Shown here piece by piece: positions 1 through 9,494 of a stretch of DNA of 64,000 bases. Source of the DNA: Sarocladium kiliense. Taxonomy: Eukaryota > Ascomycota > Sordariomycetes > Hypocreales > Sarocladiaceae. The notes under the pieces were generated by a model. That model ran no database searches. It saw only the letters and a program-made list of their open reading frames with translations, and was not told the DNA's origin. The stretch lies in assembly GCA_030734395.1 (NCBI GenBank), contig JAUZTG010000034.1, positions 1-64,000 of the forward strand. Direction: 5' to 3'. Within the stretch, counting starts at the first letter, position 1, and each line of letters starts with the position of its first letter. The position numbers and the translations under genes were made by a program.

Positions 1-1183
1 GGGGGGGAGATAAGAAAATGCACAGCAATAACTGGAAACTTACTTTGTGAAAGAGGAACAGCATGGATGCAAGGAAGAATCGACGCCTGTTGGATGCGAT
101 CTTAAAGATATCCTTGACAACTTGCTTGTAGTTGCGCTTCCCAGCAGAAAGCTCAAGCTCCGCGTCGACCTGTGCAGACACCTCAAGGAACTCCTCCCTG
201 ACATATGGATGGTCCGAAGGCAAACCTCGCAACTTGCAGAGATTCTTCAGTCCCTTTTCACGCTTGCCGTTCGAAATCAGAGCACGGGGCGTGTCGATAA
301 CGAAGAACATCATTAGGAACATGAAGCCACCAGGGATGATCTGGATGGCCATGGCGAGTTTCCACTGTAGGTTGTGTTCGGTCTGGTCTCCTCCCCAGCG
401 GCTTACTCCGTAGTTCACCCAAAAGGCGAGGGACAGTGACATGACGATCATGAGGTTGTAGAAGGCCGTGAGGCTGCCGCGGATAGACTTGGGGGCGTTC
501 TCGCCGAGGTATTGAGGAGCAAGCTGTTGAGGCATCGTGTCAGCCTCTGCTTCAGCCATAAAAGTAATTTCAAACATACCATGGACGTGGCTCCGATGGC
601 CAGGCCAGAAATAAGCCTGCCGGCATAGAAGACACCAAGGTCGGCAATCTCTTGCATGGAAGCTCCAATGAGGAACATGAAAGCCCAAAGAATCATGGAT
701 TTCTTGCGTCCGAGGTAGTCAGCGCATGGAGCGGCCATGAGGGCGCCGCCTGCACCACCGGCAGCAACTGAAGACGCAACATTGTCAGCTCTGTGGACCG
801 ACGGGAGGATTGAGTAGGAGCAAGAAGAGACGAAGAACGTAGGGAGTGGAAGGTAAAGAAGGGGAGGAGATAGGATGCAGTATGACGAGCGGAATAGGTA
901 GTACGCTGATACGTGAGATAGCAAGGAATACAGGAGATGACTTACTCATAGCGGCAATATTACCCTCCCTGTCATCCTGAGCCTGCTGATCAAGCTCATC
1001 CAACCCAAAAGCATGCCGAAAGCTGGGCAACGTCAAAACGCCACCAATATTCCCCTGGTCAAAGCCATAGGAGCATCCCGCCCACGCAACAGCACAGACA
1101 AGATACCAAAGCCTGGTGTTAAAGATCTCAGCAGGGTCCCGTTTCCAGTCCGGGGACGCCCAAATAGATGTGCCGCCACCCAT
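1..1183 (-). CDS. MFS sugar/quinate-type transporter, N-terminal part (runs off left edge)
   Basis: Integral membrane symporter of the MFS sugar-porter family, expected in the plasma membrane. Exons read on the minus strand are 1183-946, 788-580 and 523-44; a donor GTAAGT at 43-38 starts an intron that leaves the window, so the C-terminal half is missing. The start at 1183 gives a short cytoplasmic tail, then a first helix ending in YGFDQGNIGGVL, the usual TM1 signature. Later come DYLGRKK (loop 2-3, the GRR/K motif), GRLISGLAIGATSM, and, after the second intron, LAPQYLGENAPKSIRG, matching the PxYxxExxPxxxRG signature of sugar porters. Both complete introns (157 and 56 bp) keep phase. It is divergent from the neuraminidase-like gene across a 710-bp promoter region, suggesting co-regulation. 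Substrate cannot be read from the sequence; quinate, hexose or an acidic sugar are possible. Confidence 0.88.
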
Positions 1184-1893
1184 GTTGCAGTGCAGTTATC
1201 CCACGAAAGGAACAGGAGTTATTGGATGAAGGAGTGAGAATGTGGCTTGCCAAGGCGGGAGGATGTGTCTAGACAGCATTGGCATGTCTTGGAAGTGTTG
1301 CCAAGATGATGGGATCAGGGATTTATGAGGTGTTGAGGATCGGAGGGCAGTCCAGGGCGGATAGGGTGCTGTCGTCGAGCTTCGCGAGTCGCCATCTGCC
1401 TCCCCAGTGCCCCCAGACCACCCCATGGGGGCCGTAGTCCCGGCATCCGGCCCCTCTCATTATCTGACTGCATGTCTGAAATTACGTAGATGCTGGCTGG
1501 TTGGTTGGTGAGCGACGGTGTGAAAGTCAAATCCTAGGGAAGCAGGTTGGGAGCGAGAAAGCTGGCGTCGGGGAGAAAGCCGATGGGTCGGTGTTATACC
1601 CATCTGGGCGCCAACAAAGCATATCCACACTCATGACTCGCTCTAATTCTGCGGAGTGTGGGGGAATTTGGGGTTCGCTTAGTCGCAGATCACGGCGAGC
1701 GTTGGAGATGCGAATTTGTTATGCGATGCATAAGATGAAGTGTGTCGTCACAGCGGCTACGATTTGCTGTAAGTCGGGCTTCATCACGAGACGTGTGGAT
1801 AGTATATGCGATTCGTATTTTCCCGTTTGTAGCAGAGCATAGCACTCCAGCTATACTACCAGCGATACGAACCCCTCACACACTCCTTTCACC
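1184..1893. promoter_or_regulatory. Shared divergent promoter region, transporter / neuraminidase-like gene
   Basis: This 710-bp interval separates two start codons pointing away from each other. It holds short open frames on both strands but none with codon usage or family similarity that I recognise. A bidirectional control region is inferred from the geometry only; no specific operator was identified. Confidence 0.45.
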
Positions 1894-3048
1894 ATGGCTC
1901 CAAACACACAAGCCCTCGCCATCCCCTCGGCGACGGTCCAATGCCACGCCTCCAACCTCCTCCAACTACCCGACAAGACTCTACTCTGCGCCTGGTTCGG
2001 CGGCTCACAAGAAGGACTCCCCGACATCTGCATCTGGTTGTCTCGCCTCGCACCCGGTGCCAAAGAATGGTCAACACCCCAGAAGATCTCCTCAGATGAG
2101 AACCGCAGCTGTCAGAACCCTGTACTATTCCGCGCGCCGAACAATGGCCACCTTTGGTTGTTCCATACCTCACAAGATGGTGGTAACCAGGATGGCTGTC
2201 TTGTCATGGCGAGAACATCTAGCGATGATGGCAAGACTTGGTCAGACCCTCGTTACCCTCTCAAGGGACACACGGGTGTTTTTGTAAGGCAACCCGTCGT
2301 GGTCCTCAAGGACGGCACTTGGATCCTCCCTGTTTTCTACTGCCGCGCCACGCCTGGCTACCGCTGGATCGGCAACAACGACATTGCTGGCGTCTTCTAC
2401 TCCAAAGACAACGGCGAGACCTGGACAGAGAGCCTCGTCCCGGATAGCTTAGGCTGCGTCCACATGAACATCATCCCTCCCTCTTCTTCCGACGAATCCA
2501 ACTTCGTCGGCTTCTTCCGCTCACGATGGGCCGACAATATCTACAGAACAACCTCCTCTGACGGTATCAATTGGGCTCCTCCCAAGCCTACCACCCTCCC
2601 CAACCCTAACAGTGGCATCTGCGCTGCGCGCCTCAGCTCTGGTGCTATTGCCCTCGTTTTCAACCGCTCAGCCGCTGAGGCGTCCATGCAGCGTCGCGAA
2701 GGTCTCTATGACGACATCACTCCAGAATCTGACAAGCGCGTGAACCAACCTCCTGTGAATGGCAAGAGTGCTATCTGGGGTACGCCAAGGAAGACTTTGA
2801 CGCTGGGTATCAGCAAGGACGATGGTGTGACCTGGACAGAGAGGGTGTTGGAAGAGGGCGATGGCTTCTGCATGACCAACAACTCGATTGAGAAGACGAA
2901 CAGGGAGTTGAGTTACCCGAGTATTCTTGTCGAGAACGGGGATGAGACAGACGTTGCGCACGTTGCATTCACATTCCATAGGCAGTACATCAAGTACGAG
3001 CGGGTTGAGGACCCCGAGGGCTGGGTCGCGGCGGAGCCTGTTGCATAG
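1894..3048 (+). CDS. Asp-box (BNR) neuraminidase-like protein
   Basis: Predicted six-bladed beta-propeller glycosidase-like protein of the BNR/sialidase superfamily, closest in layout to the 'predicted neuraminidase' group (COG4692 type). A single 384-residue exon. Four Asp-box-like motifs are visible: SSDDGKTW, SKDNGETW, SSDGINW and SKDDGVTW, spread through the chain at roughly residues 110, 170, 220 and 307. The N-terminal CAWFGGSQEGLPDICIW is typical of this group. There is no signal peptide, so the protein is probably intracellular, unlike secreted GH33 sialidases. It lies between a divergent sugar transporter and a convergent DapA/NanA-family aldolase, which suggests a role in processing an imported acidic sugar or glycoside. 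True sialidase or KDNase activity is not shown; the family also contains proteins of unknown substrate. Confidence 0.88.
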   Translation: MAPNTQALAIPSATVQCHASNLLQLPDKTLLCAWFGGSQEGLPDICIWLSRLAPGAKEWSTPQKISSDENRSCQNPVLFRAPNNGHLWLFHTSQDGGNQDGCLVMARTSSDDGKTWSDPRYPLKGHTGVFVRQPVVVLKDGTWILPVFYCRATPGYRWIGNNDIAGVFYSKDNGETWTESLVPDSLGCVHMNIIPPSSSDESNFVGFFRSRWADNIYRTTSSDGINWAPPKPTTLPNPNSGICAARLSSGAIALVFNRSAAEASMQRREGLYDDITPESDKRVNQPPVNGKSAIWGTPRKTLTLGISKDDGVTWTERVLEEGDGFCMTNNSIEKTNRELSYPSILVENGDETDVAHVAFTFHRQYIKYERVEDPEGWVAAEPVA

Positions 3049-3339
3049 CGAACATATCAATTGCCGAAGAATTGAAAGAATAAAAACAAAATTGGAAAGC
3101 AATAACGAACACTCCTTAAACCAGTCTCGAGTCAAGTCTTTTCATGTCCTCTAGAGCTTCCATAGCATTGAAGGGGATCACGGCTTTCTGCACTTCCGTT
3201 GTCTGGATCGGCAGGCGACTTGGTTAGGTTCTCGCGAACTATTTGTTCAGCTCGACTGTATTGATGGAGCCATACTATTTTTGACGATATTGATTCATGA
3301 TATGATCTATGGCTTTCCTATCTAAAACGTCTCTTTAGC

Positions 3340-4329
3340 TCATTGCTTCCACACCTGCGCCTTCTCCGACGCCGTTAACACATCCAGCGTCTCCAAAGTC
3401 CACTTCTTCATCGCATCACCCAAAGGCTGATACGGCCTCCTCATCTCCCACTGCCTCTCGTCGTTCATACCCAGTGCCTTCCCAACATGCATCCAGGCAC
3501 CATACTTGGTGCAAGCAATACCCTTCTTACACGCCCACTCCGCGTTCGCCACATCATACTGCAACGCCTTGGCCTGCTCCAGCTTACCAGCCACATACAG
3601 GTCGTAGACACCTGCTGTGCTTCCTGGGAAGACGTTTCCGAGACCAGTGACGCAACCGCTACCACCAGCAGCGAGAGTTGGGATGAGGTAGTCGCTGCTA
3701 CCACCGAAGACGCCGAATTGTTCATGTGTAAATTTGCTTGTAAGACGGGTGACCTTGCCAACGTTGCCGCATGTAAGCTTCACGGCAACGATGTTGGGGT
3801 GTTCTGCAAGGGCGGCGATTTGGTCTGAGTCGAGGTCGACGCCGGCGGTAACACCGGGGAAGTTGTAGACGACGATGGGGATTGGCGATGCGTCGGCGAC
3901 GGTCTTAAAGTACTGAATGTGGGCATCGCTGGAAAGAGCTTTTGCCCAGTAGCTCGGAGGTAGAAGAAGAGCGAAGTTGGCGCCAGCCTCACCGGCATCC
4001 TTAGCGTTTTGGATAGTCTCTTGCGTGCCTTGTGCTGAGATACCAGCGACGACAGGATACTGGTTGGGGAGTTTCAAATCCTTGACGGCCTTGGCTGCAT
4101 TTGCAATAACGTTCTTGCGCTCAGCAGCGTTGAGGAGGGCGAGCTCGCCGTTGGTGCCGAGGTAGACGAGACCATGCATGCCAGCTTTGGCGAGATATTG
4201 GGCTTGGGCATACATAGCCTCATGGTCGACGGGCTGAGCGGGATCATTGGGCTTGTAGAGGGTGACAACGGGTGTGTAGACGCCACGAGGAAGGGGAGAT
4301 GCCTTCACGGCGATCTTGCTGGTAGGCAT
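3340..4329 (-). CDS. Dihydrodipicolinate synthase / N-acetylneuraminate lyase family aldolase
   Basis: Class I (Schiff-base) aldolase of the DapA/NanA superfamily, 329 residues, the normal family length. The start at 4329 (MPTSKIAVKA) is preferred over an in-frame ATG at 4437, because the extra 36 residues look like translated 5' leader. Visible family features are the N-terminal GVYTPVVTLY strand, the YLGTNGELALL phosphate/carboxylate-binding segment (GTNGE), the VYNFPGVT catalytic-tyrosine segment, and VAVKLTCG with the Schiff-base lysine. Fungal members cleave 2-keto-3-deoxy sugar acids, hydroxy-oxoglutarate or related substrates; lysine synthesis is not expected, since fungi use the aminoadipate route. 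It converges on the neuraminidase-like gene with a 291-bp gap. The exact substrate is inferred only from this neighbourhood. Confidence 0.92.
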   Translation of the reverse strand: MPTSKIAVKASPLPRGVYTPVVTLYKPNDPAQPVDHEAMYAQAQYLAKAGMHGLVYLGTNGELALLNAAERKNVIANAAKAVKDLKLPNQYPVVAGISAQGTQETIQNAKDAGEAGANFALLLPPSYWAKALSSDAHIQYFKTVADASPIPIVVYNFPGVTAGVDLDSDQIAALAEHPNIVAVKLTCGNVGKVTRLTSKFTHEQFGVFGGSSDYLIPTLAAGGSGCVTGLGNVFPGSTAGVYDLYVAGKLEQAKALQYDVANAEWACKKGIACTKYGAWMHVGKALGMNDERQWEMRRPYQPLGDAMKKWTLETLDVLTASEKAQVWKQ

Positions 4330-5259
4330 GATGATTGATGTCTGTGGTGAATTTGGAACTATCCGAAAATGAAGATCAAGGGCTGAGAATTGATAACAGT
4401 GCAGCTCAAGAGCAACGGTATAACGGTATGTAGGCAAGATACGTCGAGGCAGGCCTTAGCCTCTCGCTGGTCAGCCCAAATGTTTTTATTAGTCCATCAA
4501 CTCCAAAACTGCCCCTCCAACCACCCCGAGATCGCTCTGCAGTCCCGCGTTTCTCCTTGCCCGCGTGTTCAACGCTGTACTTGTCGGCGGCGTTAGACCA
4601 TCGGCGTCAGCCCCTCGCGGGGCCACGGCTCCACAGGCGGGGTTTCCAGCTGTGGAGGGCGGTCGGCGACAAAGCCGACTGTTCTTGGGCCCATGGACGT
4701 TGCGAAGTTGAACATGTGTTTTCCCTGGGAAGCCTGCGAAATGGTCACAGTCGGTCGGGGTCAGTAGTTTCAAGCAAGTCTTCTTCGTTCGAAAAAGCAG
4801 GATTCCCACTTGCTAATCGTTACATCTGGTGACTTGCCTAATTCATCACCATGCCAGGGCTCTGATTGGCTGTTGGCATCAGCATGTCGGCGCCATAAGC
4901 GAAAGTGAGCGCTCCCGCACCTCTGATCATGTGGAACAATTTGCGAATATCTTGACCTAAGGTTCCAGCTTTGGTAGATATGAATCTGGAATGAGTCCAG
5001 AAGTCTCACATTCTTATGTTTTCCGAGGTTTCTACATCACTGTCCACGTGTAAGGTATATGCTGAGCTAACCTGTACACCGCATCATTCTCACCTCGTCC
5101 CGATCAAAGGTAGTGAAAAGCGTTTTTTATTTCAGGTTATCGAGCATTCGAACACCGCAGCTGAATGGTTATAAGGACTATTGAGCCTCCAGATTGCTAG
5201 CTCACTTCACCGCAAAGGGCGCATGAAGCATTGGTGACCCTTTGCAATGAGGACGTCTC
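4330..5259. other. Intergenic region
   Basis: About 930 bp between the aldolase start and the stop of the first secreted-protein gene. It should contain the aldolase promoter. Short frames on both strands lack recognisable similarity; I see no gene here. Confidence 0.5.
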
Positions 5260-6069
5260 TCACTCATCGTTTTCATGTTCAAGCAGACACGGCTCTTCAA
5301 GCTGCTCAAATGTTCCTTCGGCCGAAGCCGTCACAGTGACAGTTCGGAACTTTGTCACGGTCGGAGGGGACTTTGTGATGGCAACGAGGGGCGAACCCCC
5401 ATCCGTCGCTGTCCTCGTTAAGGTCATCGTGAAAGTAGGCTGTTGCGAGGGCGTTCGGGTGAGAGTCTTGAAAGAAGGGCTGCCAGTTGGCACCACTGAG
5501 ATGTGAGAGTTCCCCGTTGCGGACGAAAATAATGACTGCGGATTCTTTGTAGACCTTCCGTTGGTGGTGGTCGTGATTGCAAGATCACCGGCATCAATAT
5601 TGATGACGATGGGATGGTCTGACGCGGTAACTGTAACCACCGCATCGCGTGTCATCATATTGACATCAAGGTCCACATCCACATCGATATTATAAACAGA
5701 TGCAGGGCCTTTACTCTTCTTCAGATATGGCCTCTTCACCGGCTTGGTATTTTGCCTCAGGGCGCAAAAGGGGTAGACAAGACTTCGCATGAGCTCGACA
5801 TTCCCATCAGGCGTACACATTTGTGCGTATTTCTTCGCGATCTTGTTGGTGAAATTACAAACCCATTTGGGCTCAATCTCGTTGAAGTCGACAATGCAGT
5901 TCCATGCAGCGTCTTCGACCGTGTCAGCGGTATTGGGATCGTACTTGACAATGCTCCAGTCGATGTCATTGGTGTACTTTGACCCAGTCTTTGGCTTCTT
6001 GTCCTTGTTGCCAGCATCGGCGAGTGCCGCAAGGACCAAGATAGCGAGAGAGCGAGTAATCTTCACCAT
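5260..6069 (-). CDS. Secreted protein, paralogue A of a local pair (candidate effector)
   Basis: Function unknown. A 269-residue protein with a short basic N-terminus and hydrophobic core (ITRSLAILVLAALADAG), a good signal peptide. The mature N-terminal part has four cysteines (NC, VC, MC, FC) and the segment TADTVEDAAWNCIVDF, found almost unchanged in the product of the gene at 7000-7704. The C-terminal half is rich in Thr, Ser and Val, with repeated TVTVTA-like strings that suggest an O-glycosylated extension. No intron is needed. A TATA-like element lies about 110 bp upstream. Small cysteine-bearing secreted proteins in tandem are typical effector or cell-surface candidates in plant- or insect-associated fungi; that role is inference. 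Confidence 0.72.
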   Translation of the reverse strand: MVKITRSLAILVLAALADAGNKDKKPKTGSKYTNDIDWSIVKYDPNTADTVEDAAWNCIVDFNEIEPKWVCNFTNKIAKKYAQMCTPDGNVELMRSLVYPFCALRQNTKPVKRPYLKKSKGPASVYNIDVDVDLDVNMMTRDAVVTVTASDHPIVINIDAGDLAITTTTNGRSTKNPQSLFSSATGNSHISVVPTGSPSFKTLTRTPSQQPTFTMTLTRTATDGGSPLVAITKSPPTVTKFRTVTVTASAEGTFEQLEEPCLLEHENDE

Positions 6070-6999
6070 GTCGAATGGTATCAGAAGATGGGACTGAGAT
6101 GTATTGAGTGAAACAGATAGGTCTTTCAGATTGGGAGAAGGCGACGTGGTATTTACAGGGCTGAGGCTCGGTCGTCCCTATATAAAGGAGAAGCATCACC
6201 AGAAAGTAGAGACTAATAAGCTACAGTTCCAAAGGCATGAAGTCTATATGGTCCAGCCAGAGCTTGTGCAAGCACTCCCTGATCCCTTCAACTGTTCAAG
6301 AAGACACTCTGGACCTGGAGACTGGGTTGCTGATGTATCAGGTCGTCGGCAAAAGAAGACAGAAGTATCATGAGATTTTAGTACGGATCCCCAGTCTACA
6401 TTGACCTTTTATTAGAACACAACCCCGTGTGGCACTCAAAAAGTCAGAATGTTGTATGAGGCGTTCAGATAACACTGACAGACATTCTGCGTGGTGATGG
6501 TGGACGTGACAATGCAAAGTTGCCGCGATAGATACGCTCAACGCTAAGGGACCTGCACGCGGCGAGCCTGTTGATCGCAGAGCGAACTTTAGTCAAACAG
6601 TGAGGGATATGATGAAGAGGGGCACGTAGACTGCGGAAAGGCTTCCCTTTCCTTGCGTTCTGCATGTATTCTACGCAGCTGCATTTACGACCATTACTGG
6701 CTGGATAAGCAAGAAGAACAGCCTGCAGGCACAAAGAAAGAGGAGCTGCGTGTTAAGAGGAATAGCACTACATTTGTAATAGAAACAAACCCTTTCGAAT
6801 TCCGGCTGTGTCTGCATACCGCCACATCCTGTCTGGAACCGCTTGTGACTCAGCTGACCCGGTACCATAAGCTTCGTCAAGTTGTTGGCGCCTTCTTGCC
6901 ATGGACCTTCACCTTGGGATTTGACCTGACCTTGGGGAGAGGCTCAAACTTTTTTCCAGCCTCAATTACCTCATATGGCTGCTCATACTTCCCAACACA
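6070..6999. other. Intergenic region between paralogues
   Basis: About 930 bp. The part next to 6069 is the promoter of paralogue A and the part next to 7000 is the 3' flank of paralogue B. No further gene was recognised. Confidence 0.5.
6178..6186 (-). promoter_or_regulatory. TATA-box-like element of the 5260-6069 gene
   Basis: On the minus strand the bases read TTTATATAG, about 110 bp before the start codon at 6069. The paralogous gene has a matching TATATAG core upstream. Confidence 0.4.
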
Positions 7000-7704
7000 T
7001 CACTCCCCATTATCGTACCCGTCCGAGCCACGCTCTGGCTTGGGCAAGCAGGTGCGGGCCGCAGGCGAGGGGTCAGAAACAACAGTCGCCGTCTTGATGA
7101 TTGTCTTGAGAGTGGTTTTGATCGACTCCTTTGCAGCTGCAACTCTGTTGGTCTTTTGCGGATGAGGAAACAGGGTGACTGTCGCTAGAGGCTCGCCGGA
7201 AGGGGCAACGGTGACTGTGGTAGGTGCAGTGTACGCGTCCTCAATGATGTTGATGTTTATCACAGTGGTGGTGGTGACAGTGGGCTTCGCTTTTGATCTC
7301 TCATTGCACCTCATGCAGGGGCGCTTATGTGGATGGAACGACTTTCCGTTCTTTTCTACGGTGTGTTAGCATCTCCCAGTCGCAAGTGCCCCCGAAACAT
7401 ATTACTTACTAATGTCGACCTCCCTGCAATACTCATAGTGCAATGTATCGAAGAGCAAGACGTTACCCATCGCACACATGTCGGCGAACTTTTGGATAGG
7501 GCCCCTTGTGACAACGCGACCGCAGACTTTGCCATCATTGTCGTCCGCAAAGTCGACTATGCAGTTCCAGGCGGCATCTTCTACGGTGTCGGCCTGTGTA
7601 GAGTCGAATTTGGCCTTGAGAATCAGGTCTTTAGCACACGCACTAGGTAGTATGCCGACCAGGGCAATCAGGACCAGGATCTTGATCATGATGGAAGATC
7701 TCAT
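7000..7704 (-). CDS. Secreted protein, paralogue B of a local pair (candidate effector)
   Basis: Function unknown. Exons are 7704-7410 and 7355-7000, joined across a 54-bp intron (GTAAGT to TAG) that keeps phase and gives 216 residues. An alternative start at 7689 (MIKILVLIALVGIL) would shorten the signal peptide. The mature part shares ADTVEDAAWNCIVDF with the gene at 5260-6069. The first two conserved cysteines are 12 residues apart in both proteins; the next two gaps are similar (13/15 and 16/15). The C-terminal part is again Thr/Val-rich (VTTTTVININ, TTVTVAPSG). The intron sits just after the shared domain and is absent from paralogue A. The pair probably arose by tandem duplication followed by divergence of the tails. 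Confidence 0.72.
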
Positions 7705-8289
7705 AGAGTTCTTGGTGTTAAAGGGTATATGCGCTGTTAAAGAGGCCGTGATCAGATGGCCAGAATTGACAGGCCGTGCGATGGACGATGCTTGATGGTG
7801 AATGAAGATGTAAGAAGTAGTGTGCAGAATTGAATATAGAAGACAAGCCTTTGCTGCTATATAGGCGTTGTCAAATACCTCTAGATGCCAGAGTTTCAGA
7901 GATGCGATTACAGTTTATCATGGGGCTGTTTTTAGGTTTGAGCACACTAGAAAATACGATGCCAACTTACACTTCTGTAAACGCAAAGTCTGTTATTCAG
8001 GAGATTCTGTATCCTTCATCACTGGCAACCTCTAAAAAAAAAGACAAATCACCGTCATGTAACATCAGAGCCATAGTGGATTAGGCATGACACGAAATGA
8101 TAGAGTTGTGTACTTGAGCATGGGATGAACTGGCGTATATCGAGAAACTTTGGGGTCTGTCGGAGTGCGAGAGTGCCAATGAAGGATCCTGCTGCTGTTT
8201 CTGAGGGACAGTATCTGCAACCTCATCAAAGACCGAAGACTGAGTCTCATACCACATGGAGCCTTCTACTCGTTCAACATTACCTCTCT
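7705..8289. other. Intergenic region
   Basis: 585 bp holding the promoter of paralogue B and the 3' flank of the next secreted-protein gene. No gene is seen. Confidence 0.5.
7857..7864 (-). promoter_or_regulatory. TATA-box-like element of the 7000-7704 gene
   Basis: The palindromic octamer CTATATAG lies about 155 bp before the start codon at 7704, comparable in core to the element upstream of the paralogue. Confidence 0.38.
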
Positions 8290-8721
8290 CTATATGCTGA
8301 AGTTTTTGACTTCTATTTTCAAGACATCATTGGCACGAATGTTAAACCCCTTCTGGTTTGCGTACAAATGCTTCCCTGTCTCCACCATATCAGGCCGAGT
8401 GTCCGTCTGATCATTCCCAGGCAGCAGGGACTCTCCCCTCCAGTCCGGTTTGTTTGTCGAATGGGCAACGAACTCGTTAAAGCCGCAGGAGCCTCCCCCA
8501 CCACTGCCAGTACACGGCTTCCATTCATCTTTGCACTTCCTTTCTTTGTCATCATAGGCCGTGCATCTGAAGCGGATTGTGCGGTCGGCTGCGTCATTGA
8601 CGAGGTCGACCTGGTAGGCGTACCAGTCCCAGACTAAGTGTACCGCATGATAATATGTGTTGGTTTCAGCAGCGGCGGCGAGAGCGATGAAAGTTAGGAC
8701 CAGGACGATAGTGAGCTTCAT
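8290..8721 (-). CDS. Small secreted protein (candidate effector)
   Basis: Function unknown. A 143-residue protein with a clear signal peptide (KLTIVLVLTFIALAAAAE) and a mature chain of about 123 residues. Four cysteines are visible, near FRCTAYD, ERKCKDEW, KPCTGSGG and GSCGFNEF, enough for two disulfides, with a short glycine-rich turn between the last two. There is no Thr/Ser tail and no clear relation to the two paralogues upstream, although it shares their strand and spacing. The length and Cys content fit secreted effectors or small cell-surface proteins. The reading frame is open without introns. Confidence 0.68.
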   Translation of the reverse strand: MKLTIVLVLTFIALAAAAETNTYYHAVHLVWDWYAYQVDLVNDAADRTIRFRCTAYDDKERKCKDEWKPCTGSGGGGSCGFNEFVAHSTNKPDWRGESLLPGNDQTDTRPDMVETGKHLYANQKGFNIRANDVLKIEVKNFSI

Positions 8722-8909
8722 GTTGTCCGGCCGGTAGCGATCTGTTTAGTGGTCAGTTCATGCCTTGATGAACTTTGTCCATGGATTACCTTAGATCACT
8801 GTATCCTCTAGACCGGCATAGGATAAAAGACAAGAGCAAATAGAGTACAGCGAAAGGGAGGAAGAACGACAGGCCACCCGTTTGTATACCATACTCCTAT
8901 GCACAATAC

Positions 8910-9494
8910 CTACAAATAGCCTCTTTTGTGTCCCTGCACGCATTGTGCTAGTGGCATTTGCGAGCCGTTGTCTCTGTTGACTATGACTACCTTGTCAATG
9001 GAACACCCCCATGCATGATTGCGCCCCTCAGCTTGACGACCCCACCACATGAAGCCCTCGTCGCCCGATTCGATCCAGAGACATTGGAGGAACGTGAACC
9101 GCTGCAAGAAAAGAACATCGTCATACATAAAAGATTCCTCGGACGTGATGATAATTCTCAAGTTCCTGATGCTGGTGTATTCCATCTCAGGATCATCCAG
9201 GGCATACTGTTCAAGCTGAACAACGTCCGTGCTGAAGTTGAGCCAAGTATATCTCGAATTCCAGCCGCCAGAGAAGGCTTTGCGATAACATCCCGAGTAG
9301 CGTGACTCGCGACAGGCGTGCTGAATAGTCGCTACTGGCTGTGGTGACCAATAATACTCAACGTCCCCCCAATGATTGGCGAACGGGTGCCGGTCCACAG
9401 AGACTATGCGAGGAGGCGTCTGGTGCGCATATGCCTTCCAAATCTGGACTCGCAATTCCTCGGGCAGCTTCGGAAAGAGATGAAAAGTGGACAT
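8910..9494 (-). CDS. 2EXR domain protein
   Basis: 194 residues beginning with FHLFPKLPEELRVQIWKAY, the signature of the fungal 2EXR domain (F-box-like FPxLPxELRxxIW core). This is followed by PRIVSV and by ATIQHACRESR, the second conserved block (ACRESR). Such proteins are abundant and mostly uncharacterised in Pezizomycotina; a role as a substrate adaptor is speculative. The protein is at the short end of the family, and its C-terminus after QCVQGHKRGYL could continue through an unrecognised intron. It is the last gene before the AT-rich island. Confidence 0.72.
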   Translation of the reverse strand: MSTFHLFPKLPEELRVQIWKAYAHQTPPRIVSVDRHPFANHWGDVEYYWSPQPVATIQHACRESRYSGCYRKAFSGGWNSRYTWLNFSTDVVQLEQYALDDPEMEYTSIRNLRIIITSEESFMYDDVLFLQRFTFLQCLWIESGDEGFMWWGRQAEGRNHAWGCSIDKVVIVNRDNGSQMPLAQCVQGHKRGYL

